A stretch of 64,000 nucleotides of DNA from Eucommia ulmoides (taxonomy: Eukaryota > Streptophyta > Magnoliopsida > Garryales > Eucommiaceae): positions 19,343,401 to 19,407,400 of the forward strand of contig CM028326.1 of assembly GCA_016647705.1 (NCBI GenBank). Reading direction: 5' to 3'. Made by a program: the position numbers and the translations under genes. The notes below the pieces were generated by a model that made no database searches, had not been told where the DNA came from, and saw only the letters and a program-made list of their open reading frames with translations. This document shows positions 24,591-36,480 of the stretch, piece after piece. Positions within the stretch are counted from its first letter, which is position 1; every line of letters starts with the position of its first letter.

Positions 24591-24744
24591 TTAGTATTCA
24601 AAAAGGATGTCAATTTAATGAAATTGGTGAGACTATTTGCAAAAGTCTTGGACAAATTAACGTAGCGTTAGACTTTTTAAGAGTTGTCTGACGATTTTCT
24701 GTACTTTGATGTGTAATGTAATAAATGAATCCACATATATATTA
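24591..24744. other. Short spacer between copy B and the foldback element
   Basis: Includes the left target duplication TATATATTA of the foldback element at 24736-24744. Nothing else was recognised. Confidence 0.6.
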
Positions 24745-26406
24745 AGACTTGTTTACATTTCTAATATATTTATAAAACAAAATTACTGAATTAGAACGAT
24801 TTTCAATTTATTTACAAAAATAGTACTACCCGGAGTTCGGATCCCCGGGTTTGTGGGGCTAGCCGTATACCCGGGGTTCCAAACCTCGGGTATAAACAAA
24901 AAAAAAAAAAAAAAAAAGAATTCCGTTTTGGCCCAATAAATTTTTAAAATTTTCAGTAATTTTGAGTTGATTAACGGTGGTCTATAGATATTTTAAATAA
25001 ATTTAATTTTTTTGTGCATAAATTACGTTCAAAACACTCTATAATATTTTTTACAACATTAAAAACGGACAAGTGCATGAATTTTAAAAAATCGCCAAAA
25101 TTGATCAGATGAGCTGTTTCAATAATGACGGAATTTTTTCGATAATTTGAAATTAACAAAAGATTGCATGTCCGTAACCGAAATGAATCAAATTTTTTAT
25201 ATATAAATTATGATCATGACACTACATAACAAAATTTAGAACACTAAAAACGGACTAGTAAATAATTTTTAAATAATCGTCAAATTTGGTTGAATAAGTT
25301 GTTTCAATGACGATGTAATTTTTTTGAAAACATTGAGTTAACAAAAAATGGCCGTCTATCCGTAACAAAAATGAACTTGATTTTTTTGCGTACAAACTAC
25401 GCTCATAACACTAAATAATAAAATTGAGAACACCACAAACGGATAATATGTTATCGAGAGAAAATAAAACTTACGTAAAATAGTAGAAAAAGTTTGGATG
25501 TATATAATTTTGCGCTCGGTGGTCCGTTTGGGGCGATTTTTTTATTTTTTTTATTTCAGGTATTTTTTCTAGATCTAGGCGCCGCAAACGCCTTAGGCGG
25601 TTTGGTCCAGTATTTTTTCAAATAAATCCCATTTTCACCCTCAATTTTGGATTCGAAGTGTTGGGTGACTAAATTTGTAATCTTCGTCGTGAGTATGTGT
25701 CTTGTCCTATTGGTAAAATTGAAATCTTCAAAATATAGAGTAATGACTCAGATCAGACCCAACTTTTAAAAAAAAATTGTCCCCAACGGACCACCGAGCG
25801 CAAAGTTATGTCCATCCAAACATTGAAGAGCAATATAGTGTTTTTGAAACATTGAAGAGTAATAAAATGTTGTGACAATAACCATTATTTGAAAATTATT
25901 CCCTTATCCATTTTTGGTATTCTTGATTTTATTATTTAGCGTTATGAAAATAGTTTGTACGCAAAAAAATCACGTTCATTTCTGTTACGGATAGACGACC
26001 ATTTTTTGTTAACTCAATATTTTCAAAAAAATTGCATCGTCATCGAAACAACTTATCCGGCCAAATTTGATGATTATTTAAAAATTATTCACTAGTCCGT
26101 TTTTAGTATTCTAAATTTTGTTATACAGTGTCATGAGCATACTTTATATACAAAAAAATTTGGTTTATTTCGGTTACGGACATGCAATCTTTTGTTAATT
26201 TCAAATTGCCGAAAAAATTCCATCATTATCGAAACAACTCATCTGATCAACTTTGGGGATTTTTTTAAAATTCATCCACTTGTCCGTTTTTAATATTGTA
26301 AAAAATATTATAGAGTGTTTTGAACCTAATTTATGCACAAAAAAATTAAATTTATTTAAAACTCAAAGTTACCAAAAATTTTAAAAATTTATTGGGCCAA
26401 AACGTT

Positions 26407-26447
<41 letters not shown>

Positions 26448-26657
26448 TGGGTTATACCCGGGGTAACCCCAAAAACGAAAAAAAAAAAAAATACAATTTT
26501 TTTTTTGGTATACCCGGGGTTCCGAACCCCGGGTATACGGCTGGCCCAACAAACCCGGGGATCCAAACCCCTGGTAGCACCACTTTTGTAAATAAGTTGA
26601 AAACTGTTCTAATTCAGTAATTTTGTTTTAAAAATATATTAGAAATGTAAACAACCC
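24745..26657. mobile_element. Long-armed foldback DNA transposon, 9-bp duplication
   Basis: Two inverted arms of about 800 bp (24745 to about 25560, and about 25765 to 26657) surround a spacer near 200 bp. Matching arm landmarks include TTGTTTACATTTCTAATATA with its reverse complement at the right end, CCCGGGGTTCC near 24875 and its partner near 26515, and CGCTCGGTGGTCCGTTTGG near 25515 and its partner near 25785. TATATATTA flanks both sides (24736-24744 and 26658-26666). A 9-bp duplication with long arms fits a non-autonomous Mutator-like element. No transposase is present. Confidence 0.85.
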
Positions 26658-26666
26658 TATATATTA

Positions 26667-26964
26667 GTTTGTACATAACACATATATATTAGCTTGAAAA
26701 AAATTCAGGGGATCAATTCGAAAGTCTAACATTGAGTCAGTAAAAAAGAAAATTATTTATACTTGTGAAAATCTACTATTGCAGTAATTTAATAAATCAA
26801 ATTATTTAAAAAAATAAAATAAAATCATGCTACTTTTAGTACTTATTTCATTTTTGAAAATACTCACCCGTGTAATTTTACACAAAAATTAAGATAATAG
26901 TTGAATATATATTTTGCCACATTTTAAAAGTTAAGACTGAAAGTAAGACAATTTTTGAGAAGAC
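26667..26964. other. AT-rich spacer
   Basis: No features recognised. Confidence 0.5.
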
Positions 26965-28331
26965 AAAACTCTTTGGGCTAAGTTCATGTCTTTGAAGTAT
27001 GACCATAAACCTCATCCTTATTTCAGCCTGGTTGCTTCTCATCAAAGCTTAGGATGGAAGAATGTTATTGATGGTAAATTTCTTGGTGAAGATTTCATTA
27101 AGTTTTAAGAGGGGGAAGGCAATATTTCCCTATGATGGGATCAGTGGCTAATTGATTTTTCTTTGGGAGAGCTCATTCTTGTGCCTGACTTTGCTTCCAA
27201 TCTGCTGGGTAAAGATCTCATGCATGAGGATGATTCTTGGAGGTGGAATAGGAATAATCACATCCTTCCTAATTTTGTGTCTCCATTTCAATCTTATTAA
27301 TGCTTGTCTTTTTGTAGTAAAGATAAATGATCTGGATGCCCTCTTCATCTGGAAATTTTTCTGTCTCTTCCGCTTGGCAATCCCTTACGCAATCCTCTAA
27401 CACTCCCTATTTTTTCAAATTTATGTGGCGCTCCCCTATTCCTTTGAAGGTTTCTATTTTCATGTGGAGAGTTCTTTGGAATATTAATTGTTCCTTTTGA
27501 TACTAAAATTCAATTCTTGGGAATAGCTCTCCCTTTAGCCTGTGTCCCATTGCTCAACATGTTTGGGCTCACTTTGACAATTCTGAACACAATGGTTCTC
27601 TCATGGCCAGATTGCTCAGTTGGTGGGAAGATGGCTTTTCTTCTCCAGTGTTGCCTGTTTTGATTTATCTGGAGCTCCGGAAAGTTAGGTGTTATGCTAG
27701 ATTTGATCATAAACCTCATTTTTTTTCCTAATATGATTAGGAATATTTTGTTGGTGTCCAAAGCTAGGCCAGCTAAGATGATGCATCGTTCTAAATTGAT
27801 TGCGGTTAGGTGGCTTAAGACTAAGTTTGATTTTCTCAAACTCAATACTGATGGCAGCTCTCTGGGATATCCTGAGATGGGGTTCTGGGGGGCTTGTTAG
27901 GAACAGTTTGGGTTATCTTTGCATTGCTTTTGCAGACCCTATTGGTTTCTAAACCAATATATTTCCCGAAGTCTATGGTCTCTTGAGAGGTCTTCAGATC
28001 TGCATTGCCAAGAATTGGCTCAATGTGGTTTTAGAAATTGACAGTCAAGTCCTTGTGCTTCCTTCAGCAGGATTATCCTATATATCTCTTGGAAGTTTGT
28101 TTCTTTTATTTTAGAGATCAATCAGTTAAGAAGTATGGGTGAAGGATTGTTCAGTTGTTGATGCTTTATCCATGCTTGACAGTTCAGGATTGTTCATTTT
28201 TACTATTTCTTTTTCTGAGTTGCCTTCTTTGTTAAAGGCTGCATAAAGTTAGATTGTTTTGGTATTCTTAATGTTAGGAAGGTCAAAACTGTTGTAATTG
28301 TCATGAGGGTTCTTCAAAAAAAAAAAAAAAA
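26965..28331 (+). mobile_element. 5'-truncated LINE tail (zf-RVT and RNase H) with poly-A
   Basis: The plus-strand translation gives AKFMSLKYDHKPHPYFSLV and WKNVIDGKFLGEDF. The zf-RVT hallmark follows (SGNFSVSSAWQSL, then FFKFMWRSPIPLKVSIFMWR), and at 27827-27890 FDFLKLNTDGSSLGYPEMG, the start of RNase H with its first catalytic Asp. Stops and frameshifts are frequent. The copy ends with an A run at 28317-28330, preceded by ATGAGGGTTCTTC. It lacks ORF1, endonuclease and reverse transcriptase, as is usual for a 5'-truncated insertion. No target duplication was found. It is a different copy from the 15244-21359 LINE and lies on the other strand. Confidence 0.8.
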
Positions 28332-28866
28332 CCGACTATTATTTATAAAATATTATTTTCAAAATTTAGTCACATGTTTGTTTTTACAAAACCCAAAAGC
28401 ATTTCACATCTTGGTGCAAACCATTTGTTATAATATCTTTAATATAAAAATTGGAAAAAAAAAAACTATTTTTATTCCAAATTTATTTTTACTTGTATTT
28501 TAAAAGTTCATATTTTCAACCGTAAAAGTAATCGGAACATGTTATCTTATTCAACTATATGATGAACCCCAATTGAACCATGATGTCATAGCTGTATCGT
28601 TACATAATAATATAAAATTAAAAACAAAGGTTTTTTTTTTTTTTTTTTTTTTTAATAAATAAATTATATTTAATTATAAAATCAAATAAAGAGCAAATAC
28701 TAACACGTGAATGAATAAAAGAGCAAGTGGAGAAGAAATAAAATTGTTAATTTAAACAAAGAACACTAATTTTAAGTCTTCAAAGACTTATATAATTCTT
28801 TATAATTAAAATAGTAAAAATCATAATTTTAAAAGCAAAACATGTTGAAGATTTTAAGCAACTTTA

Positions 28867-28902
<36 letters not shown>

Positions 28903-29700
28903 GTTAATATTTGTGAGTAAATAATACTGCTCTTAAAAAGTGTTATCATGTTCTATGTGATGATTTATACATTTGTCAAAGGGATGATATAGTATTCTTT
29001 TTTGTTTGTATTATTTTTGACAACACCACCCTAACCACTCTGCCATCATGGCTATTTCCAAATCTTCAAAATTTATATTTTTATTCTATCATTACTGTTC
29101 CTTTTGCGGATTTACAAGTTTAAATGTAAATTAAAAATTGATTTTTTTAATAAAAAATTTACGAAATTAAAATTTTAGTTCAATTCACGCATTTCAATAA
29201 TTTTTTTTAAGAAATTCAAAGTTATTGTAATACATAAAAATTAGAGTAATTTTTACGACGTACCTTTAAACTTTGAATAATAATTTTATTTTTGAAAAAA
29301 AACTTTTGAATAAAAATTTTATTTCTGAAAAAATTAGTATAACACGATGAATTGTATAAATTAAAATTTTAATTTTTGTTTATTAAAAAATTTAAAAATT
29401 TAAAAAAAAGTGACCTTGTGTGTGTATATATATATATATAGGTATATATATTTGTATGTATATATAAGTAAACTAAAGGAGGTCGTAATACAACATCGTC
29501 ACACGGTACTGACTCAATATTTTTTCTACCACAATCTGCTCATGTGGGTCATATAATAATGTGGCCTTGTGCATGTCAGCAACAAATTAATGAGTGGTGT
29601 CTGAATGAAAACAAATAATATTTGCCGGCGAATCGCCCTCAAATGTAGGAGCACCCCCTACCCTCACTTGTTCACACCCAATAATGCCCTCATTCTACCA
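28332..29700. other. Upstream intergenic region of DTX gene 1
   Basis: AT-rich, with an AT dinucleotide run at about 28864-28899 and another near 29427-29442. The last 250 bp become GC-balanced and probably hold the gene 1 promoter, including repeated TCACTCATCACTCATCACTC at about 29730-29750. No other gene was seen. Confidence 0.5.
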
Positions 29701-29702
29701 CC

Positions 29703-29712
29703 TCTATAAATA
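29703..29712 (+). promoter_or_regulatory. TATA box of DTX gene 1
   Basis: TCTATAAATA lies about 95 bp upstream of the ATG at 29805, a normal distance allowing for a short 5' leader. The start site itself is not known. Confidence 0.65.
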
Positions 29713-29804
29713 CCTAGGGCATCACTCATCACTCATCACTCATCACTCCCTCCACCACCGCAACGCCACCACCGGAAACTCGGTCGGCGAGCTCTGGATC
29801 GGAG

Positions 29805-31886
29805 ATGGGTTCGGCTGAAACCAGCGATTATGCTAAGGCCATCCCACACGATGACCAAATAACACAGCCTTTACTAATACGAGGAAAGTCGATAGATGAG
29901 AAACTGAGCGATGCCAGCAGAGAGCTGGAGAGTGTACTGTCGGATACGGAAGTGCCGTTTTTCAGGCGGGTAATGTCGGCGACGATGATCGAGCTCCGAT
30001 TGCTCTTACGACTGGCTGCTCCCGCGGTGATCGTGTACATGATCAACTACCTCATGTCCATGTCCACCCAGATCTTTTCCGGCCACCTTGGTACCCTCGA
30101 ACTGGCTGCCGCCTCACTCGGAAACAACGGTCTACAAGCCTTCGCCTATGGTCTCATGGTTCGTACATATGACTTTTTTTTTGGCCTAAATATTAATATA
30201 TATATATATATATACTATGGCCTTCATGTTGGTCAAGTAACTTAAATTAATGATTAATTACTAAAAATGGACAAGTCTCATCAACCCCTATTTTTTTTTT
30301 TTTTTAAGAATTAAGAGTAACTTAAAAAGGCCAACTCGGGTTGATTGAATATATGTTAGATTGAAAGATATTGAAAATATAAAAACTAAATAAAAATTTG
30401 AGGAAAATTTATTTTGTTCCAAAAGTATGGGGTGAGTGTCTATAAAGACCTTGTGATTCACCAAATTTCACATTTAATCTCTTAAGTTTAACATTTATTT
30501 CAATTACGTAAAATTGAAAACGATGTTAATAATTTTGAAAAATGGGTTGTACTGCAGAGAATGTTTTTGTCAGGTCATCACTCTACTAAATGTAAGACAG
30601 TTTCTTATAGTAACGATTCAATTTTCTCTCTCTAAATCTAAGATGTATTCAGTTTTTTCTCTTTTATTTTTCAGAAAAACCATAGTTAGGTACAAATTAA
30701 AGGAATTGAGAAGTGATAGAATGATAAAAATATTCTTATTAGAAAATCATGTGCTGAGCTTACTAATTTTTCATCCGAAGTTCTAAATAACATTTTTAAA
30801 TTTTCTGAGAATAAAATAAATATGAAACTTAAGAGATCAAATGTATAATTTAACAAATTTCGGAACGATCATAAACACTCACCCCATACTTTAGGACACA
30901 CTCACCCCATACTTTAGGACAAAAGTATAATTTTGCCTAAAATTTGTACAAGTCTATTTCATAAAATCACGTGTAATCGGAGGTCAACTCAATTTGCGGT
31001 GATCTGGAATATGAGTAGGTTTTTTTTTTTTTTTTTTGATAAACTGGAATATGAGTAGTTAACACGCCATAGCATTCCCATTCATTATTATTTTTTTTTC
31101 TATTTTTTTATTATAACAAAATTTTCACTTATTTTGTTCAGTTATTATATTACAATGTTTTAGATTTCTTTTTATTACATTTTAAGCCCCACCCTAATTA
31201 TACACTCGTTAAAACCAAACTCTGTATAGGAATAAAACATCCGTCTAACATTCATATATGAAAAAAGAAACAACAAAAATAAATTATTAATGAGACTAAC
31301 AAGCATTACCCAAGAGGTGGTAATTGGTTGCCTTATCTTTTTCCTTGTTGGTTTGACTTTCTAGGAAAGTATTACAAAATTAAATTTTAATTTTAGTCTT
31401 GAATGTACCAAGTCAATATAAGAGAACGTACCCTTAAGATCGCACAGAAAAGAGACTAATCATGGTACACGTACACTGATCCGAAAACAGCTTACGTAAG
31501 AAAAATGAGCCTAACAAGCAAGAGATTTGAAATTTAAAATTAATTAAAAAAAAAATCAAAACATGAATTATTAATACCACTTTAAAAACTTTTTACAGAA
31601 TTAACAATAATAAAGAGAGTAGAAATTACTACAACGAAGATTCATTGTGAAAATAAAATAAAATTATATCATACAATTTTATAATTAGAATTAGTTTTTT
31701 ACACTTTGCACCCCTGAAGTTTGACCATTATTTCAGTTTGATCCCCATGCATCTTGAAGTTCCATAATCATCCCACTCCAATCCAAATCAATAAATTTTA
31801 TTACAATTTTGGACGAAAAACTGTCAACTGACATGCACCTAACTATTTTTAAGTGAATTTGTTGGCTTTTCTAATCCCCTCCTTTC

Positions 31887-31917
<31 letters not shown>

Positions 31918-34900
31918 AGAGAGAGAGAGAGAGAGATAAAGGGAGAGTTTTTGGGTTGAAATTAATCCCCATTTTTTAAATGAAAATTTTCAGATGATAA
32001 CTTTGCCCCTATCGATAATGCTCATTTATTTAAAAATAAAAATAAAAAATCAAACTATATAATTAATGTTTATTATGTGATACAATTTTCAAAATATATT
32101 GGAATGTTTCACTTTCTATTTAAGAAAATATGTTAATATATTGAATGCCATAAAAAAATTATTTTACACAATTTCCGTAATTACGGATCATTGATCCGTT
32201 GGATGGAATCTGTTTTCAATCCATCTTTGCAGACTATATGTCCCAATCGCTTCCCTCCATAAACTGACTCTTGGTGATAGTAAAGCCTGACATACCAAAC
32301 CCTTCGGTCAAACTCATTTCTGTTCTTCTGTCCATCGTCAAATAAGCGAAAATCTAACGTAAATCTTGATCTTTTAGCTACGAATTTTATAGCTTTGGCT
32401 GTAGATTTGTGTTTTGCATTGAAAACCGAACAAAAATATATCCAATTTGTATGTTGTTTGGTGCATATTCAAAAATTGCAGGTGCGTTGATATCAAAATA
32501 GTTGCGTAATGTACGGTTTAAGTGTACATAACATGTGATAAAATCTCACTTTCTCCAGTTAAAAATCGGTTATTTAAATTTCTATATTTAAGAAAATAGA
32601 TTTATACATTAATATTTATTAAAAAAATCATTTTATTAACATTTTAGTTATGAATTTTACAATTTTGATTGCTGATTCCTGATCTACTTTTTTAAACCGA
32701 ACAAAAATCTATTGAATTTGTATATTTTTTGTGCAAATTTAAAAATTATTAGTGTATTAATTTCAGTATATAGTTGTGTAAATATCTTTCCAGATTTAGA
32801 TTCTTTAAAAATCAAAATGAACGACGGTTATTTGACTTTTTATGTATTTATTAAAATACGTTAATAACAGTTGGGTATGGGTAGTGCGGTGGAAACCCTA
32901 TGTGGACAAGCATATGGAGCACAAAAATACGACATGCTCGGTATCTACATGCAAAGAGCGACCATCCTCCTCAGCGCCACCGGCCTCTTCCTCACCCTTA
33001 TATACATTTTCTCAGAACCCCTCCTCTTGTTTCTCGGCCAATCGCCGAGAATCGCGTCGGAGGCCACCGTGTTTATCTACGGCCTTATCCCTCAGATATT
33101 CGCATACGCCGCCAATTTCCCCATTCAAAAATTCTTACAGGCCCAGGGCATCGTCTCACCCAGTGCCTACATATCGGTCGCCACCTTGATCCTGCATCTG
33201 TTCTTGAGTTGGTTAGCGATATTCAAGCTTGGGCTCGGCCTGTTGGGTGTGTCGCTGGTTCTGAGCTTGTCGTGGTGGATCGTCGTCGCCGGCCAATTCG
33301 TCTACATATTGGCGAGCCCGAGATGTGCGTACACGTGGGCTGGGTTTAGCGTCCTGGCCTTTTCGGGTCTGCCGGCGTTCTTCAAATTATCTGCGGCGTC
33401 GGCGGTGATGCTGTGCTTGGAGACGTGGTATTTCCAGATTCTGGTTCTGTTGGCTGGGTTGCTTGAACGGCCTGAGATCGCTTTGGATTCTCTCTCTGTT
33501 TGGTAAGAATTTGCAGAAACCCTTTTCTTTTTCTCCCTACTTTTGCTGGTCCAATAGAAAATAAAAAGTGAGAACTAACCAATACAAGACAAACAGATTT
33601 ACAGAGTTTCCTCTTCAAATTTTATTCTTTTGAGATTGAAAAGGAGACACTTTTTCTTTTTCTTTTTCCCTATGAAACGGAGACAACAATTATTATTAAA
33701 TGTACTGGCAAATTTTTTTGACAAAATACAAGGAAGTCGTTGTGTTGGGCCATGCAGTTAATTGAGATATGCTTTAAAAAAGGAGTACAACGACTTGAAC
33801 ATGAATGCTTTAAACGCAGAGTGTGATGGGCCATGCAGTTAATTGAGATATGCTTTAAAAAAGGAGTACAACGACTTGAGCATGAATGCTAAAATGCAGA
33901 GTGTGATCTTTATAAGTGACATTTGTCAAGAACTTACTCACATGCCTTAGTGGTCTTCCTTTTCCGTGACAATTTTATTTAAAAACATTGTTATTGCAGC
34001 ACATCCTCTTCAATCATGTGGACTCAAATTAGTTTATCCCACACTAGAAAAGATTGGTGGTGAAGTTATTAGTATGAGAAAAAACTTAAACTCATTAGCT
34101 AATATTTTGGATTGAGAGAGGCTCAAGACTCCCCTAACTGGTATCATAGCTCATATTTCAATAATTTTGACCCAATAGGCATAAAGGGAGAGACTGGTCG
34201 AAGGTTAGTCGACCAACAATGTCCGATGTGTGAGAGAGAGATTTGTGAGTTTATCCTACATTGGATTTGGATGTGTAAGAGATTGAGTTTAAACTCATGA
34301 ATTAGCTTTTGAGGTTGAGAGAGGCTCAAGACCATCCTACATTGGTATCAAAGCCCAAATTTCAACAACTTTGACCCAATAGTCATAAAAAGAGAGATTG
34401 GTCGAGGGTTAACTGACCAAAAACTCGATGTCTAAATGAGAGATTGTTGGGTTTATCCCACGTGGAAGGGATTGATAGTCAGGTTATAAGTGTGATGGAA
34501 AGCCTCACCTCATTTGTTAGTTTTTGGAATTGAGAGAGACTCAAGACTACCCTACTAACCTGACCACCTGCCCCTTCTAGTGGAATAAACCCAACAGTAC
34601 CCTCTTCTTTTTTTCTTTGAGTATAGCCCCTTAAGTATATTATCTTTTTATTTTGCTACCCAATCTATATATCTAATCGTGGGTGCTAATTACTTAATCG
34701 CAGCAACACAATTTCGGGATGGGTATTCATGATCTCTGTTGGATTCAACGCTGCAGTGAGGTGAGTTAATAAACACTTAATGAGATTATTTCATTAAATT
34801 CCAAATTAATTTAATTTGATACGACTTGCACTTGCACAGCGTGAGAGTGGGTAATGAGCTCGGAGCTGGACATCCAAGATCAGCTGCATTTTCTGTAGTC

Positions 34901-35987
34901 TCAGCGAATTCGTTGTCTTTCGTTCTCTCGGTCATCGCCGCCATTATCGTCCTTGCTTTTCGCGACATCATCAGCTATGTCTTTACCGACGGCAAAGCCG
35001 TTGCAGAGGCTGTCTCCGATCTTTGTCCACTTCTCGCTGTCACCCTCGTTCTCAACGGCATACAACCCGTCTTGTCCGGTAACCATTGTTCTAAAAAAAT
35101 AATGTCAAATTTTCCCCTAAAACTTTAATTTTTGAGAAATTAATTAAGTTGATTGTGAAAATGAAGGCGTGGCGGTCGGGTGTGGATGGCAAGGTCTGGT
35201 GGCGGTTGTGAACGTGGGATGTTATTATGTTGTCGGAATTCCATTAGGGGCACTGCTAGGCTTTTACTTCAAGCTGGGTGAAAAGGTGAATGCTTTGCCT
35301 TACTTATGGCTGATGCCTGTATATTAATAAAGCATGTGATCCACAAATAAAGCTTGGACGAGTACTTAATTGATTTGCAGGGAATATGGTCGGGGATGAT
35401 AGGTGGCACACTCATGCAAACCATTATATTAATATTGATTACTTATCGAACTGACTGGCACAAAGAGGTAACTACCTATTATCTATCTTAATTAATTTGT
35501 GTTTACCATTTATCTTTTTGTCATTTTGTTAAAAATATAAAATATTTATGTATTTATAAAGTATCAGTCAACTTGATGTAACGTAATTTAATACCCTAAA
35601 AATTAATTTTTTAAATTTTAAAGACAAATTTACCATTAATAATTTAAAAATAATTTAAAATTAAAATACAAAAATATCCCTTTAATTTTTTTTACACTTT
35701 GCCCTCCTTTTCTTCTTCTCGGGCGCCCGAAAGAATGCCTATTTTTTTTTTTTTGTCTATCTCATCTTTTCTCTCTCTTCTTCTTCATTCTCCTTCTTTG
35801 CCCTTCCTTGTTCTTCTTTTTCGGTGCCCCCACTTGGCTAGATTTGTAGAGATCCGGCACCTCCGGCCATGCGCGGTGTTGGTGAAGAAGGTGGAAGAAG
35901 AAGAAAAAGAATGAAGAAGAAGAAGCCAACAGTAGGAACAGCGGAGGGGGTTTAAAGGTTTTTTCTTTTCTTTTTTTTAAATAAAAA

Positions 35988-36044
<57 letters not shown>

Positions 36045-36267
36045 AAATTGTGCATTTGTGCACAAAATATTCGTTCATAGGAGTTGACTGATAAGATGAG
36101 TTTCGATAAAATGACAGGAGAAATAACTGATAAAAATCAATAATTGTTTTTATTTTATTTTAATTTTTGATTTGATTGTGGGATGGAAATATATATTGTA
36201 GGTAGAGCAAGCAATGAAGAGGTTGGATAAGTGGGACGAAAAGAAAGAGCCATTATTGAAGAACTAG
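29805..36267 (+). CDS. DTX40: MATE efflux transporter, DTX40-like (gene 1), 7 exons, 517 aa
   Basis: This is a multidrug and toxic compound extrusion transporter expected to have 12 membrane helices and to export organic solutes in exchange for protons or sodium. Exons are 29805-30158, 32871-33502, 34704-34760, 34840-35078, 35167-35285, 35381-35467 and 36202-36267. All introns are GT-AG and the frame is continuous to TAG. Residues 1-70 are a hydrophilic cytosolic N-terminus. The first helix begins near [17 protein letters not shown], and [20 protein letters not shown] follows. Exon 2 opens with [16 protein letters not shown], the plant MATE signature, and includes [20 protein letters not shown]. 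Exon 4 has [19 protein letters not shown] and exon 5 AVGCGWQ. The C-terminus is [19 protein letters not shown]. Resemblance to Arabidopsis DTX40 is from memory; the substrate is unknown. Introns 1 and 2 hold a MITE, a CT/GA hairpin and a TRIM-like element. The gene looks intact. Confidence 0.93.
30399..30945. mobile_element. MITE with about 80-bp inverted ends in intron 1 of gene 1
   Basis: The left end (AAAGTATGGGGTGAGTGTC, then AATTTCACATTTAATCTCTT) is matched in inverse at the right end (ACTCACCCCATACTTTAGGA). The right end carries this last phrase twice in direct tandem, about 25 bp apart. The open frame inside is incidental. No clear target duplication was fixed. It is typical of a small non-autonomous DNA transposon. 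Confidence 0.7.
31690..32520. repeat. Probable old repeat with CT/AT/GA hairpin in intron 1
   Basis: The left part has ACACTTTGCACCCCTGAAGT, then a CT run, TATATATAAATATATATA, a GA run and AACTTTGCCCCTATC. A perfect hairpin with 24-base arms lies at 31885-31908 and 31911-31934. The general plan recalls the GA/CT-core repeats at 21590 and 42735. The limits are approximate. An internal direct repeat (TAAAATTATTTT-type phrases, CTATATTTAAGAAAATA) occurs near 32110 and 32580. Confidence 0.45.
33747..33908. repeat. 81-bp tandem duplication in intron 2 of gene 1
   Basis: GGGCCATGCAGTTAATTGAG starts at 33747 and again at 33828, and the sequence after it is nearly identical for the whole 81 bp. Only a handful of differences suggest a fairly recent duplication. 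Confidence 0.9.
34028..34596 (+). mobile_element. TRIM-like element, three LTR-like units, in intron 2 of gene 1
   Basis: LTR-like units start near 34030 (AGTTTATCCCACAC), 34250 (GTTTATCCTACATTGG) and 34450 (GGGTTTATCCCACGTGG). The first two are followed by TGGTATCA(T/A)AGC-type primer sites (34139 and 34343) and an internal ATTTTGACCCAATAG-containing piece. That is the pattern of two elements joined head-to-tail by recombination. The last unit ends with an inverted LTR start (GGAATAAACCCAACA), as in the copy at 14402. It is non-coding. Confidence 0.7.
35560..36060 (+). repeat. GA/CT-core repeat, copy b, with long (AT)n, in intron 6 of gene 1
   Basis: It shares AAAATTAAAATA and AAATATCCCTTTAATTTTTTT with copy a at 21690-21720. 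A CT-rich core (TTTTCTCTCTCTTCTTCTTC), a GAAGAAG-rich stretch and an uninterrupted AT run at 35992-36041 follow. The AT run should be highly polymorphic between individuals. The limits are approximate. Confidence 0.55.
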
Positions 36268-36480
36268 AGCTCTTCTACTACGTGCTCATGTTTATTCATT
36301 TCTTCTCTTTTTTGCATGAAATGAAAAAAGAAAAAGAGGTTCAGTGCTTGATACTGTGATCAATGTAAATCTAAAGTAAAATCGATTGCTGTAATAAGTT
36401 TTGAGTGTAGGTTTTGTTGATGTAAATTAGCATCTAAGTTTGTGTTAATATGAATTAGCACAGCGTATTTTGTTAACCTA
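36268..36480. other. 3' flank of DTX gene 1
   Basis: Contains the 3' untranslated region of gene 1 and the left duplication CTA (36478-36480) of MITE copy C. No polyadenylation signal stands out. Confidence 0.5.

Noticed and set aside
30514-30786. 90-codon open frame in intron 1 of DTX gene 1
   Set aside because: It lies within a MITE between its inverted ends, is AT-driven and lacks any domain.
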